From an uncultured Clostridia bacterium (GTDB taxonomy: Bacteria; Bacillota; Clostridia; Oscillospirales; Acutalibacteraceae): DNA of 64,000 bases. The stretch is taken from assembly GCA_946493765.1 (NCBI GenBank), contig CAMMAZ010000003.1:1-64000 (forward strand), in the 5' to 3' direction. A model generated the notes under the pieces. The model was not told where the DNA came from, ran no database searches, and saw only the letters and a program-made list of their open reading frames with translations. Positions 17,264-26,151 of this stretch are shown here, in pieces. The position numbers were made by a program, and so were the translations under genes. The number at the start of each line of letters is the position of its first letter. The stretch's first letter is position 1.

Positions 17264-18268
17264 TTATTCGATTGTGAGCTGCTCGCGTTCCAGAGAAATG
17301 AACACCTTTGTGCCTTTCGACACCTGCGATTCAAAACGCAGATTGTGCGAGAGCTTGTCTAAAATTCTTTTGCACAGATAAAGGCCGATGCCTGTCGCTT
17401 TTTTATCCGTGCGGCCGTTATAACCGGTGTAGCCCTTGTCGCAGATACGCGGCAGATCCTCCGGTGCGATACCGATACCGGTGTCGGCAATCACCAGTTC
17501 CCCGTTTTGTTCAAAAATAGAGATGGTGCCCGTTGCGGTATATTTTAATGCATTGGACAGCAACTGTTCGAGCACAAACACAAACCATTTTTCATCGGTC
17601 ACCACCGTTTTGCCGGTGTCCCGGATATCCACCCTGATCTTTTTGGCGATAAACAACGGCGCATATTTTCGCACAGCCTGTTTGACCATATCGTCCAACG
17701 CGTATTCCCGGAACACAAAGTCGGTAAAGCGGCTGCCGAGCCGCAGATAGGACAGCACCATTTGCACATACTGCTCGGTTTTAAACAATTCCGCCAACAG
17801 CTGCGCGTTTTGTGTTGCATCTTCCGACTGCAAAATCAGGCGCATGGCGGCGATCGGCGTTTTGATCTGGTGCGCCCAAAGGGTATAATAATCGATCATT
17901 TCCCGATAGGCCTTATCCGCTTTGCTCTTGTTTTCGACTTTATCGGAAAAAAGGCTTTCGATCAAACAAACATAATCCTGTTCGATCAAATTTTTCGGCA
18001 CAGGCAGATGATCGGTCGAATATAAAATTTCCTTTTTTAAACCGGCCAGCTGCTGATGCTTGCGGTAATACCGTGTGAAATCGAATGCGGTGAAAACGGC
18101 GGTCACAAACACACATAAAAGCAGTGCATAAAAAACAGCGCTCGTGTCCAGCCGGAAAAGGAAAAACACCGTTAGGCTAAGGGCAAAACACAAAACGGCG
18201 ACCGCAATGGATTTGATATGCTGTTTTAGATATTGCCCGGCAACAGAAAAAACATTACTTTTCTCCAT
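17264..18268 (-). CDS. BceS-type intramembrane-sensing histidine kinase
   Basis: 334 residues. Two membrane helices (about 18-38 and 44-63) with almost no outside loop, then a dimerisation helix with phospho-acceptor H133 in LWAHQIKTPI, and an ATPase domain with NALKYT, DTGIGI and TGIGLYLCK boxes. Kinases of this type take the signal from the BceB-type transporter rather than from the antibiotic itself. Overlaps the regulator gene by 14 bases. Confidence 0.93.
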   Translation of the reverse strand: MEKSNVFSVAGQYLKQHIKSIAVAVLCFALSLTVFFLFRLDTSAVFYALLLCVFVTAVFTAFDFTRYYRKHQQLAGLKKEILYSTDHLPVPKNLIEQDYVCLIESLFSDKVENKSKADKAYREMIDYYTLWAHQIKTPIAAMRLILQSEDATQNAQLLAELFKTEQYVQMVLSYLRLGSRFTDFVFREYALDDMVKQAVRKYAPLFIAKKIRVDIRDTGKTVVTDEKWFVFVLEQLLSNALKYTATGTISIFEQNGELVIADTGIGIAPEDLPRICDKGYTGYNGRTDKKATGIGLYLCKRILDKLSHNLRFESQVSKGTKVFISLEREQLTIE

Positions 18269-18941
18269 GTTCGTTTAACAGATACCCCGTTCCCTTTTTG
18301 GTTTGAATCCAATCGGTCATGCCGATCCCGTCCAGCTTTTTGCGCAAGCGGGTGACATTGACCGTCAACGTGTTTTCATCCACAAAGCTGTCGGTCTCCC
18401 ACAGCCTTGTCATCAACGCGTCCCGTGTGACGACCTTCCCTTTGTTTTCAAACAGCGCCTGTAGGATCCGATTTTCATTTTTGGTCAGTTCAACCGTTTG
18501 CCCGCCGAAAGTCAGCTGCGCGCTGCCGGTGTTCAGGATCGCTTCTCCGCACTGCATGAAATCCGACTGCCCGCCAAAATCATAGGTGCGCCGCAAAACG
18601 GCTTTGACCTTGGCGGTCAAAACATTCAAATCAAACGGTTTGGCAATGAAATCATCGCCGCCGTGCTCTAACGCCATGACAATGTTCATGTTGTCGGCGG
18701 CGGAAGAGATAAAAATCACCGGCACGTTAGAAAGTTTACGGATTTCGCCGCACCAGTGATACCCGTTATAAAACGGGAGCGTAATATCCATCAAAACCAA
18801 CTGCGGCGAAAATTCCACAAACGTCTGCAGCACATGCTGAAAGTCCCGGACACACTGGGCAATATATCCCCAGGACTGAATGTGTTTTTGCACAGCAGAC
18901 GCAATCACCGCGTCATCTTCTACGATCAGGACTTTATACAT
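18255..18941 (-). CDS. BceR-type response regulator
   Basis: OmpR-family regulator of 228 residues: receiver domain with phospho-acceptor D52 in VLMDITLP and acidic pair E8/D9/D10, then a winged-helix DNA-binding domain whose recognition region reads VDENTLTVNVTRLRKKL. Expected to bind the TNACA-N4-TGTAA site before the ABC genes. It follows the glycerophosphotransferase gene by 25 bases, so some read-through is possible. Confidence 0.93.
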   Translation of the reverse strand: MYKVLIVEDDAVIASAVQKHIQSWGYIAQCVRDFQHVLQTFVEFSPQLVLMDITLPFYNGYHWCGEIRKLSNVPVIFISSAADNMNIVMALEHGGDDFIAKPFDLNVLTAKVKAVLRRTYDFGGQSDFMQCGEAILNTGSAQLTFGGQTVELTKNENRILQALFENKGKVVTRDALMTRLWETDSFVDENTLTVNVTRLRKKLDGIGMTDWIQTKKGTGYLLNEHGEK

Positions 18942-18966
18942 CTTTTACATCCCTGCTTTTTTAAAT

Positions 18967-20199
18967 TCATGCATATACCTTCTGCGGCAAAACACCGGTT
19001 TTGGCATAGGCTAAAATACGCTCGGTGGCATGGCCGTCGCAGCCGCGCATGAATTTATTTCTAAAATCAATCACTGTCTGCGGGTCGAACCGTTCCTCCA
19101 AATGCTCGATATAATCGATGATCGCATCGGTATCCATCACGATCGGTCCCGGCACAAAGCTGCGATAATCATAATAAAACCCACGCCAGTCGCGATAGGT
19201 GTCGATATCAAAGCTGAAAAACAACATCGGTTTTGTGAACAGCGAATATTCAAAAACCAACGACGAATAGTCGGAAATGCAAATATCCGCCGTCATGATC
19301 AGCTGCTCGATCGAAAGCTCCTTTGTCACATCAAACGCAAAGTCGGCACAGGTCTCCGGAATCTCCGGCGGATGCTTGACAAAAGGATGATGCTTAAAAA
19401 GCAGCACATATTCGTTGCCCAATTTTTCTTTTAATTTTTGAATATCGAGCCTGTCCGGAGACACGGCAGATTTCACATGGCCGCGAAAGGTCGGCGCATA
19501 CAAAATAATCTTTTTGTTTCTGGATGCCGGAACAACGCTGTGCACCTGCAAGCGGGCAGATTGCAATGCGTTTTCGTCAAAAAACACATCGGTCCGGCTG
19601 ACCCCTACCCCCTGCACAATAGCGTTGTCCGGTGCAAAACCGAATGCATCGGCATAGGCCCAATTCACTTCATCGCTGCTGGTGGTGACAAGCGAATAGT
19701 TGCGGTGCATCGGAAACCGATCCAACGCTTTTTTTGTGGCGCCGAATTTCTTTTCCGCATTGGAAAATCCCCATTTTTTGAACGCACCGCAGCCGTGCCA
19801 CACCTGAATAAACCGTGTTTCCGATCGCATCTGGAATGCCCCGAACACACAGCTGGAATCGTTGGCAAAAATCACGCTGGCGTCGCCGATGCATTTCATC
19901 AAGGAAACGGCGCGCGCAAATTGTCTTAATTTTCCGATTGTCATGTCCTGCAAAAAGAAGGTGTAAACATCTGTGTCGGCATCGTTTTGCAGCGCCTGAT
20001 GCAGCAGCGAAAAGCTGTCTGTTATTTGATTCTGCCTTGTTTCCACAAACACGACCTTGCGTTTGTCAACCGGCTTTTTCGCATGCCGATTGTATGTAGC
20101 CGGCAAAATCCATTTATACTGCACCATGTCAAAGCAGCGCATCAGCAGCGCATAAACCGGCAGCAAAATCTTTTTTAACCATTTTTTAACATTTTTCAT
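18967..20199 (-). CDS. CDP-glycerol glycerophosphotransferase family protein
   Basis: TagB/TagF-type transferase that adds glycerol-phosphate, or a related unit, to a cell-surface polymer precursor at the inner face of the membrane. 410 residues from the ATG at 20199, which has GGGGA upstream. Family marks are QVWHGCGAFKKWG (GT-B donor region, 140s), LYAPTFRG, and the late ISDYSSLVFEYSLF segment. A basic amphipathic N terminus fits membrane attachment. Lies next to a TagGH-like exporter but behind its terminator. Confidence 0.88.
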   Translation of the reverse strand: MKNVKKWLKKILLPVYALLMRCFDMVQYKWILPATYNRHAKKPVDKRKVVFVETRQNQITDSFSLLHQALQNDADTDVYTFFLQDMTIGKLRQFARAVSLMKCIGDASVIFANDSSCVFGAFQMRSETRFIQVWHGCGAFKKWGFSNAEKKFGATKKALDRFPMHRNYSLVTTSSDEVNWAYADAFGFAPDNAIVQGVGVSRTDVFFDENALQSARLQVHSVVPASRNKKIILYAPTFRGHVKSAVSPDRLDIQKLKEKLGNEYVLLFKHHPFVKHPPEIPETCADFAFDVTKELSIEQLIMTADICISDYSSLVFEYSLFTKPMLFFSFDIDTYRDWRGFYYDYRSFVPGPIVMDTDAIIDYIEHLEERFDPQTVIDFRNKFMRGCDGHATERILAYAKTGVLPQKVYA

Positions 20200-20259
20200 A
20201 TATTTCCCCACATCGGCCGCATGGCCGCATATAAAATGAAAAAAGGCTTATAAAAAACA

Positions 20260-20295
20260 CAATTGATTTGCTCTCATTATAAAGCAAATCAATTG
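20260..20295 (-). terminator. AT-rich terminator after the ABC exporter
   Basis: Perfect 13-bp stem (20260-20272 with 20283-20295), followed on the minus strand by TGTTTTTTATAAG. It separates the exporter from the glycerophosphotransferase gene. Confidence 0.8.
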
Positions 20296-20320
20296 AAAAT
20301 GTTTATCTAAATTTTAAACA

Positions 20321-21058
20321 TTACTTCGTTTTTTCCATGTAAATCTTGCTAACCTCATCAACATTTCCCGAAGCAATGATCCGGCCGTGTTCCAAAATGA
20401 TCGCTTTGTTGCAGATGCGTTTGACCTGGTCGAGCGTGTGCGAAACAAACAGGACCGTCACGCCCTTGTCAAACATGCTGAGCACTTTTTCCTCGCTCTT
20501 TTTGCGGAATTTCGCGTCGCCCACCGACAGCACTTCGTCCAGAATCAGAATGTCCGGTTCGATCACCGTTGCGATCGCAAAGCCGAGTCTTGCTTTCATA
20601 CCGGAGGAATAGTTTTTCAGCGGCACATCGATAAACTTGCGCAGCCCCGAAAATTCAACGATCTCGTCATAGCGTTCCCGAATGAATTCCTTGGAATAGC
20701 CGAGCACCGAGCCATACAGATAAATGTTTTCCGCACCGGTATATTGCATATCAAATCCTGCGCCAAGCTCGATCAGCGGTGCGATGACCCCCTCCCGCTT
20801 GACGGTGCCTTCCGTGGGTTTATAAACGCCGGCAATGACTTTCAAAAGCGTGGATTTTCCGGCGCCGTTGAGCCCTAAAATGCCGAGCCTGTCCCCTTTA
20901 TTGAGCGAAAAGGAAATATCCCGCAGCGCCCAAAACTCATCATAATGAATATCACGTTTAACAAATTTAATAAAAAATTCCTTTAAATTATCCAGTTTTT
21001 CAGAACTTAAATTGAATTTCATGCCCACATTTTCAAGGCGAATGACTTCCTTTTCCAT
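20321..21058 (-). CDS. Polysaccharide/teichoic acid ABC exporter ATPase (TagH/Wzt type)
   Basis: Powers export of an undecaprenyl-linked polymer. 245 residues from the ATG at 21058, chosen for AAAAGGAGG upstream. Walker A GLNGAGKST (62-70), the exporter-specific segment PLIELGAGFD, signature YSSGMKARLGF and Walker B ILILDEVLSVGD. No C-terminal polymer-recognition domain, as in TagH-short forms. 13 bases after the permease gene. Confidence 0.9.
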   Translation of the reverse strand: MEKEVIRLENVGMKFNLSSEKLDNLKEFFIKFVKRDIHYDEFWALRDISFSLNKGDRLGILGLNGAGKSTLLKVIAGVYKPTEGTVKREGVIAPLIELGAGFDMQYTGAENIYLYGSVLGYSKEFIRERYDEIVEFSGLRKFIDVPLKNYSSGMKARLGFAIATVIEPDILILDEVLSVGDAKFRKKSEEKVLSMFDKGVTVLFVSHTLDQVKRICNKAIILEHGRIIASGNVDEVSKIYMEKTK

Positions 21059-21071
21059 TTCAATCCTCCTT

Positions 21072-21872
21072 TTAAATGTGCAGAATAAACCGATCCTGGC
21101 ATTTCCGGAACAGCAACCCGCCAATGACGATGGTCAATATACCGAACACAAAGCAATACAATGCAAAATTCCAATTGAAGCAATGGGTATAGAACGTGTC
21201 GGCCAGTCCGATCGCCGCTCTGAAATTGTCAATGCAGCCATAAAGCGGATTGAGTTTGAAAATCCAAATAATCCAGGAGGTGTCCGAAAACCGATCGGTT
21301 TTATAGAAGATCGCACAGGTATACATGATCAGCGTCAGCGCAACGTTCCAGAGATACTCCATATCCCGGAAAAAGACGCCGATGGTCGACAAAATCAAAC
21401 TAACACCCAAAGATAACAGAAAAACATTGATCAGCGGGATAAATATCAACAGTAGCTTGACAGTCGGAAAGAGCCCTAAAATCAGCGAAACGACCGCCAA
21501 AACGATCAATGAAATCAAAAAGATCACATAGTTATACAGCACATAGGACAGCGGATAAAGGTATTTTGGCACATAGACCTTCTTGATCATGGCGGCATTC
21601 ACCCGAATCGAACGGGTGGATTCCTTTGTCGCTAATGAGAAAAAATTATATAAAAGCCGGCCGGACAAAACATAGACCGGAAACAGCTTATCATCGGAAT
21701 AACCGAGCAGCGGCCCGAAGATGATCGTCAGCACGATCATGGTAAGCAGCGGCTCGAGCAGCGTCCATAAAACGCCAAGATAGCTCCGACGATAGCGCAG
21801 CTTGATTCCCTTTTTGACCAGCTCGTTGAGCAAAAAACGGTATTTTTTTACATGATCGATTATACTACCCAT
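21072..21872 (-). CDS. Polysaccharide/teichoic acid ABC exporter permease (TagG/Wzm type)
   Basis: ABC-2 type membrane subunit, 266 residues with six hydrophobic helices. RYRRSYLGVLWTLLEPLL (about 26-43) is the conserved cytoplasmic entry of this family, and the late FRDMEYLWNV segment is also typical. Pairs with the ATPase gene directly downstream. It is first after a clear promoter at 21957-21985. Confidence 0.9.
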   Translation of the reverse strand: MGSIIDHVKKYRFLLNELVKKGIKLRYRRSYLGVLWTLLEPLLTMIVLTIIFGPLLGYSDDKLFPVYVLSGRLLYNFFSLATKESTRSIRVNAAMIKKVYVPKYLYPLSYVLYNYVIFLISLIVLAVVSLILGLFPTVKLLLIFIPLINVFLLSLGVSLILSTIGVFFRDMEYLWNVALTLIMYTCAIFYKTDRFSDTSWIIWIFKLNPLYGCIDNFRAAIGLADTFYTHCFNWNFALYCFVFGILTIVIGGLLFRKCQDRFILHI

Positions 21873-21956
21873 TTATAAAGTTAAATCCTCCATCATCATG
21901 CGGGATACCCCCGAAATTCTGCATGCGGCAGATCGCCAAAAATTTACGACCCTGCC

Positions 21957-21985
21957 ATTATAGCACACTTTATTTCAATTGTAAA
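21957..21985 (-). promoter_or_regulatory. Exporter operon promoter
   Basis: Minus-strand TTTACA (21980-21985), 17-base spacer, TATAAT (21957-21962). The leader to the permease ATG is about 80 bases. Confidence 0.75.
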
Positions 21986-22006
21986 GGGCGGCGCCGGCGT
22001 TTTTCT

Positions 22007-22480
22007 TTAAGCTCTCCGACGGCGTGTTGCAAACAACCGATGGAACAGAAAAATCAAAAACACCGCTGCGAACACACCGGAAATATCGATCCAGACATCG
22101 GTCAGCACGCTGCCGCGTCCGGTATAAATCTGGATGGTTTCATCACACACCGCCGTTAAAACGCCCACAAACAAAATGTTGATGATGTTTTGCAGACGAA
22201 CGCGGTAATTGCAGATCACCAGAAAAGACAAAAGCGTTCCAAGCACCGCATATTCGAGAAAATGCGCGATCTTGCGCAGGTAAACCAAAATAAACGCGTC
22301 TGGGGATAATGGTATATGTAATGCATCAAAAACAGAACGGATCGCATCCGACACCGCGCCGCTTGCCTGTGCCGATGCATCCGGCGGCTGCAATGAATTG
22401 TACCAGATGAACAAAATCATCGCGCCGGACAATGCAAAAAAGACGACCTTTTTGATAAAAGCCTTTTTACTATGTTTCAT
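22007..22480 (-). CDS. VanZ-like family membrane protein
   Basis: 157 residues, four hydrophobic helices. The VanZ pattern is complete: RKIAHFLEYAVLG (about 69-81), DETIQIYTGRGS and DVWIDISG. VanZ itself gives low-level teicoplanin resistance; most relatives have no proven role. Overlaps the glf stop by four bases, so it is translationally coupled to UDP-galactopyranose mutase. Confidence 0.85.
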   Translation of the reverse strand: MKHSKKAFIKKVVFFALSGAMILFIWYNSLQPPDASAQASGAVSDAIRSVFDALHIPLSPDAFILVYLRKIAHFLEYAVLGTLLSFLVICNYRVRLQNIINILFVGVLTAVCDETIQIYTGRGSVLTDVWIDISGVFAAVFLIFLFHRLFATRRRRA

Positions 22481-23577
22481 ACCTTTAAAACTTCCTTTTT
22501 CAGTTGCAGCGCAGCTTCGATCACCTGATGCATGTCATAATACCGGTACGCACCCAGCCGTCCGCCAAATTTAATATTTTTTTCCTTTAAGCTCAATTGG
22601 CGGTATTTTTCATACAGCGCGTTGTTTTTCGCATCATTGACCGGGTAATAGGGTTCGTCGCCCGGTTTCCATTCCTTTGGATATTCTTTTGTGATCACCG
22701 TTTTGTCTGTTTTTATCCCCGCAAAATGCTTATGCTCGATAATCCGGGTGAACGGCACTTCATATTCGGTGTAATTGACAACGGCGTTACCTTGAAAATT
22801 ATCGGTATTCAGCACCTGTGTTTCAAACCGGAGCGAACGATAGGATAATGGCCCGAAACGGTAGTCGTAAAACGCGTCGATCATACCGGTGAAAATGATC
22901 TGATCGGCCAATGTGTCAAAATAAGCGCGGTTTTTCAGATAATCGGTATCAAGCCGCACTTCAATGCCGCTTAACATTTTTTCAACGATCTGCGTGTAGC
23001 CGCCCTCGGGAATCCCCTGGTACCGATCCGCAAAATAATTGTTATCATAGGTAAAACGCACCGGAAGCCTGCGAATGATAAATGCGGGCAGTTCATCCGC
23101 CCGTTTGCCCCACTGTTTTTCGGTGTAGCCTTTGACCAGCTTTTCATAAATATCCCGGCCGACAAGCGAAATCGCCTGCTGCTCTAAATTTTGCGCTTCT
23201 CCGGTAAATTCGCCCTGCTGTGACCGGATTTTTTCCTTTGCTTGCTGTGGGGTGACAACACCCCAAAGCTTATTGAAGGTGTTCATGTTAAACGGCAGGT
23301 TATAAACCTCATCTTTATATCTTGCGATCGGAGAATTGGTGAACCGGTTAAAGGTCGCAAACTGCTGCACATAATCCCAAATGTATTGGTTATCGGTGTG
23401 AAAAATGTGCGCACCATAGCGGTGCACAGGGATTCCTTCTATATTTTCAGTGTAGATATTGCCGCCGATATGTCCTCGCCGGTCGATCACCAGACAGGTT
23501 TTGCCGGCCTTTTTGGCTTCATAGGCAAAAACCGCACCAAACAAACCTGCGCCGACAACTAAAAAATCATATTTCAT
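22477..23577 (-). CDS. glf: UDP-galactopyranose mutase
   Basis: FAD enzyme turning UDP-galactopyranose into UDP-galactofuranose for cell-surface glycans. 366 residues. N-terminal FAD motif VVGAGLFGAVFA (6-17), GGNIYTE, the substrate-site HRYGAHIFHT and the C-terminal GRLGAYRYYDMHQVI near 340-355 are all typical. A UDP-glucose 4-epimerase gene (33156-34151) in the same window could supply its substrate. No galactofuranosyl transferase is visible nearby. Confidence 0.95.
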   Translation of the reverse strand: MKYDFLVVGAGLFGAVFAYEAKKAGKTCLVIDRRGHIGGNIYTENIEGIPVHRYGAHIFHTDNQYIWDYVQQFATFNRFTNSPIARYKDEVYNLPFNMNTFNKLWGVVTPQQAKEKIRSQQGEFTGEAQNLEQQAISLVGRDIYEKLVKGYTEKQWGKRADELPAFIIRRLPVRFTYDNNYFADRYQGIPEGGYTQIVEKMLSGIEVRLDTDYLKNRAYFDTLADQIIFTGMIDAFYDYRFGPLSYRSLRFETQVLNTDNFQGNAVVNYTEYEVPFTRIIEHKHFAGIKTDKTVITKEYPKEWKPGDEPYYPVNDAKNNALYEKYRQLSLKEKNIKFGGRLGAYRYYDMHQVIEAALQLKKEVLKV

Positions 23578-23629
23578 GCCGTTTTCCTCGATGTGATTTG
23601 ATGTAATCCATTATAACCGATATTTCCGA

Positions 23630-24163
23630 TTAGTTCAACAACAAATCTTCTCCGGAACAATAAAGCAGCACCGCTGCGGCGCAAAGTGCGGTATATTCGT
23701 CATAATGCCGGTCGAAATGCAGCGGCAGTTCGCACTCCTCCTGGATGGACCCATCCCGCTTTTTGATGCTCCTTTGCAGGCTGACGGAAGGGTGTTGATC
23801 ATCCTTGCTGGACAAACTCAACGTATCATAGGATGAAATGCCGCAGGTGATGACACTGCACTTCACATTTTTCAAAAGTTTCAGTGCGTTTTTATGCTGT
23901 GATGCAACCACAACCGTGTAATTACCGGAATGCAGCGCGCACTGCGACGGCAAAATCCCGGGCTTTAGCAGCACCATGCCATGCTCCAGCTGCTGCGGCA
24001 ATGTTTTCGCCTCGATCAACAACAATCCGGCATCCGATACATTTCCCAAAATCAGGCCCGGTCCGCCGATATATGCGGCGGGTGCATACCGGCGCACCGC
24101 CGCATAGATTTGTTTGCCGAATGTTTTATCCAATGCATCACCATATAAAAAGATCCCGGTCAT
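23630..24163 (-). CDS. Hypothetical protein
   Basis: 177 residues that I do not recognise. No signal peptide or membrane helix. The N-terminal half alternates short hydrophobic strands with Gly-rich turns (AAYIGGPGLILGN, VVVASQHKNALKLL), like a nucleotide-binding Rossmann fold. The second half (CGISSYDTLSLSS, VSLQRSIKKRDG, ALCAAAVLL) is faintly like the central domain of Mur ligases but lacks the P-loop. It lies between glf and the phosphate genes, all on one strand. Confidence 0.65.
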   Translation of the reverse strand: MTGIFLYGDALDKTFGKQIYAAVRRYAPAAYIGGPGLILGNVSDAGLLLIEAKTLPQQLEHGMVLLKPGILPSQCALHSGNYTVVVASQHKNALKLLKNVKCSVITCGISSYDTLSLSSKDDQHPSVSLQRSIKKRDGSIQEECELPLHFDRHYDEYTALCAAAVLLYCSGEDLLLN

Positions 24164-24208
24164 ATCATCACTCCGCTAGCTAGTATAACCAGAATCTTCT
24201 ATTTTTAT

Positions 24209-24832
24209 TTACAGATTTTCAATCAAAATGCTTTCCACGATATTGGCAACGTCTTCGCATGCGTCGCAGACGCGCTCAAAGGATTTATAAACTTCCCGCC
24301 ATGCGATCGCGTCGATCGGCGATTCTGTCGACTGGTGCAGATCCTTCATCGCGCGGATATACATCGCATCGCCCTCTTCTTCCAGGTGATTGAGTTCGAT
24401 CACCGTCTGGCGCAGACGTTTGGATTTGCGGAAGGTCTGGAATTCGGTGAGCATGTCCGTCATGCCATTGCAGCATTTTAAAATCAGCTGCGCAAACGGC
24501 AGACAGTCTTCCCGCATGGTCTGCATTTGTCCGATATCCAGGTGGATCATCACGTCTTCGATGAAATCCGTCACATCATCGATACACTGGCTGAGTTCCA
24601 CAATATCGTCCCGTTCAATCGGTGTGATGAACTCTTTGACCAGTTTTTCCAGCATTTCATGTTTTTTCTGGTCCGCTTTGTGTTCGATCGCATGCATTTT
24701 TTGAAGGTTTTCATCCAGTTGATCAACCGCATAATCCGTTAAAATCTGTTGCAGCAACTGCGCCGCTTCGCAAGCAATCTGCGCACAGGCGATAAAATTT
24801 TCAAAATAATAATTCTCGCTTTTTTTCGACAT
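24209..24832 (-). CDS. PhoU-like Pit accessory protein (DUF47)
   Basis: 207-residue all-helical protein of the DUF47 family, thought to regulate low-affinity phosphate transporters. PhoU-type acidic metal-binding motifs are visible as ERDDIVELSQCIDDVTDFIED (part: DDIVELSQCIDD) and YKSFERVCDACEDVANIVE (part: CDACEDVA). Encoded 21 bases after the pit gene, the standard pairing, which supports a regulatory role on that transporter. Confidence 0.9.
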   Translation of the reverse strand: MSKKSENYYFENFIACAQIACEAAQLLQQILTDYAVDQLDENLQKMHAIEHKADQKKHEMLEKLVKEFITPIERDDIVELSQCIDDVTDFIEDVMIHLDIGQMQTMREDCLPFAQLILKCCNGMTDMLTEFQTFRKSKRLRQTVIELNHLEEEGDAMYIRAMKDLHQSTESPIDAIAWREVYKSFERVCDACEDVANIVESILIENL

Positions 24833-24853
24833 GATTTTAATTTCCTTTCTCTT

Positions 24854-25918
24854 TTAAAAAATCTGCATAAACAATTTGGTCATCAAATATGCGATCACGC
24901 CGCAGCCGGGAAAAGTCAGCACCCAGGTCAGCACCATTTCCTTGACAACGCCGAAATTGATCGCCGACAACCGTTTTGTTGCGCCGACACCCATGATCGC
25001 GGTGGTTTTGGTCTGGGTCGTGCTGACAGGAATACCGGTCAGCGACGATAAAAGCAGGCATGCAGCGGCTGCAATATCCGCTGAAAAGCCCTGATATTTT
25101 TCCAGTTTTACCATGTCCATACCGACGGCTTTGATGATCTTGTAGCCGCCCACCGAGGTGCCCAGCGCCATGACAATGGAACACAAGAGCATCATCCAGA
25201 TCGGCGGTGAAACGCTGCCGGTTGTATCACCCGCATTATTAGCCAAAAACACGCTTAAAATCAGCACGCCCATAAATTTTTGCCCATCCTGTGCGCCGTG
25301 CATGAACGACATGGCGGCGCCGCCGAAAATCTGCGCATTTTTGAAAAAACCGACTGTTTTGCGGCGATCCATGTTGCGGCAGATCAGCATGGTGATTTTG
25401 GTGCAAAGAAATCCGCTTGCAAAACCCAAGACCGCAGATAAAACAAGCCCTAACAGCACCATGCCCCACTCTCTGGCGCTAATGCCGGAAAGACCGTTGT
25501 GAAATGCGATCGCAGCGCCGGACAGTCCTGCGATCAAAGCATGGCTTTCACTGGTCGGGATACCGAAATACCACGCCGCTGTTGCCCAGACGATAATTGC
25601 GAACAACGCTGCGCAAAGCGATACGATCGCCGCATGATCGTCCCCTTCAAAGTTGACCATGTTCTTGATCGTCATGGCGACGCTGGAATTAATGATCGTC
25701 ATGACAAACACGCCCAGAAAATTAAACACCGCCGACATTAAAACCGCCGCACGCGGTCCGATCGCACGGGTCGCAACACAGGTCGCGATCGCATTGGGCG
25801 CATCGGTCCAGCCGTTAACAAAAATAACGCCTAGTGTGAACAAAATTGTTACCAACAAAATCGGGTTGGAAAACATCTGTCCTAAAAACCAACTCAATTC
25901 AAAATTCAAACCATTCAC
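24854..25918 (-). CDS. Inorganic phosphate transporter, Pit family
   Basis: Cation-coupled phosphate importer in the membrane, 354 residues with about ten helices. The family signature appears twice as inverted halves: GWTDAPNAIATCVATRAIGP (36-55) near the N terminus and the GAQDGQKFMG region near 212-221. Ends with GIPVSTTQTKTTAIMGVG, also typical. Transcribed with the DUF47 gene. No Pho-box is evident upstream. Confidence 0.93.
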   Translation of the reverse strand: MNGLNFELSWFLGQMFSNPILLVTILFTLGVIFVNGWTDAPNAIATCVATRAIGPRAAVLMSAVFNFLGVFVMTIINSSVAMTIKNMVNFEGDDHAAIVSLCAALFAIIVWATAAWYFGIPTSESHALIAGLSGAAIAFHNGLSGISAREWGMVLLGLVLSAVLGFASGFLCTKITMLICRNMDRRKTVGFFKNAQIFGGAAMSFMHGAQDGQKFMGVLILSVFLANNAGDTTGSVSPPIWMMLLCSIVMALGTSVGGYKIIKAVGMDMVKLEKYQGFSADIAAAACLLLSSLTGIPVSTTQTKTTAIMGVGATKRLSAINFGVVKEMVLTWVLTFPGCGVIAYLMTKLFMQIF

Positions 25919-26151
25919 CTACTCATTTCTCAAAACCTTTTTGCCTAATCATATCAATATATTGTAAAAAGTAATCGCGCAACACTGTTAAATTCATGTA
26001 AAGAATCGACGTTTTTTAACATAAATTTTAAGAAAAGCAAAGATTTTGGAAATGTTGTCCGGCAATGTTAAATCGTCGTGAAGTGATTTGGACAGTAAAA
26101 ACGTGCAAGCGGATTCTTCCACTTGCACGTTTTAAAAATTCAAGCATTCAA
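25919..26151. other. Intergenic region, pit to transglutaminase gene
   Basis: AT-rich spacer. Holds the pit leader and, at its far end, a terminator for the minus-strand transglutaminase operon. I see no reliable promoter pair or small gene. Confidence 0.5.
26097..26131 (-). terminator. Terminator after the MoxR operon
   Basis: 9-bp perfect stem (26101-26109 with 26122-26130) followed on the minus strand by a run of five T. It lies about 20 bases past the transglutaminase-protein stop. Confidence 0.8.
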
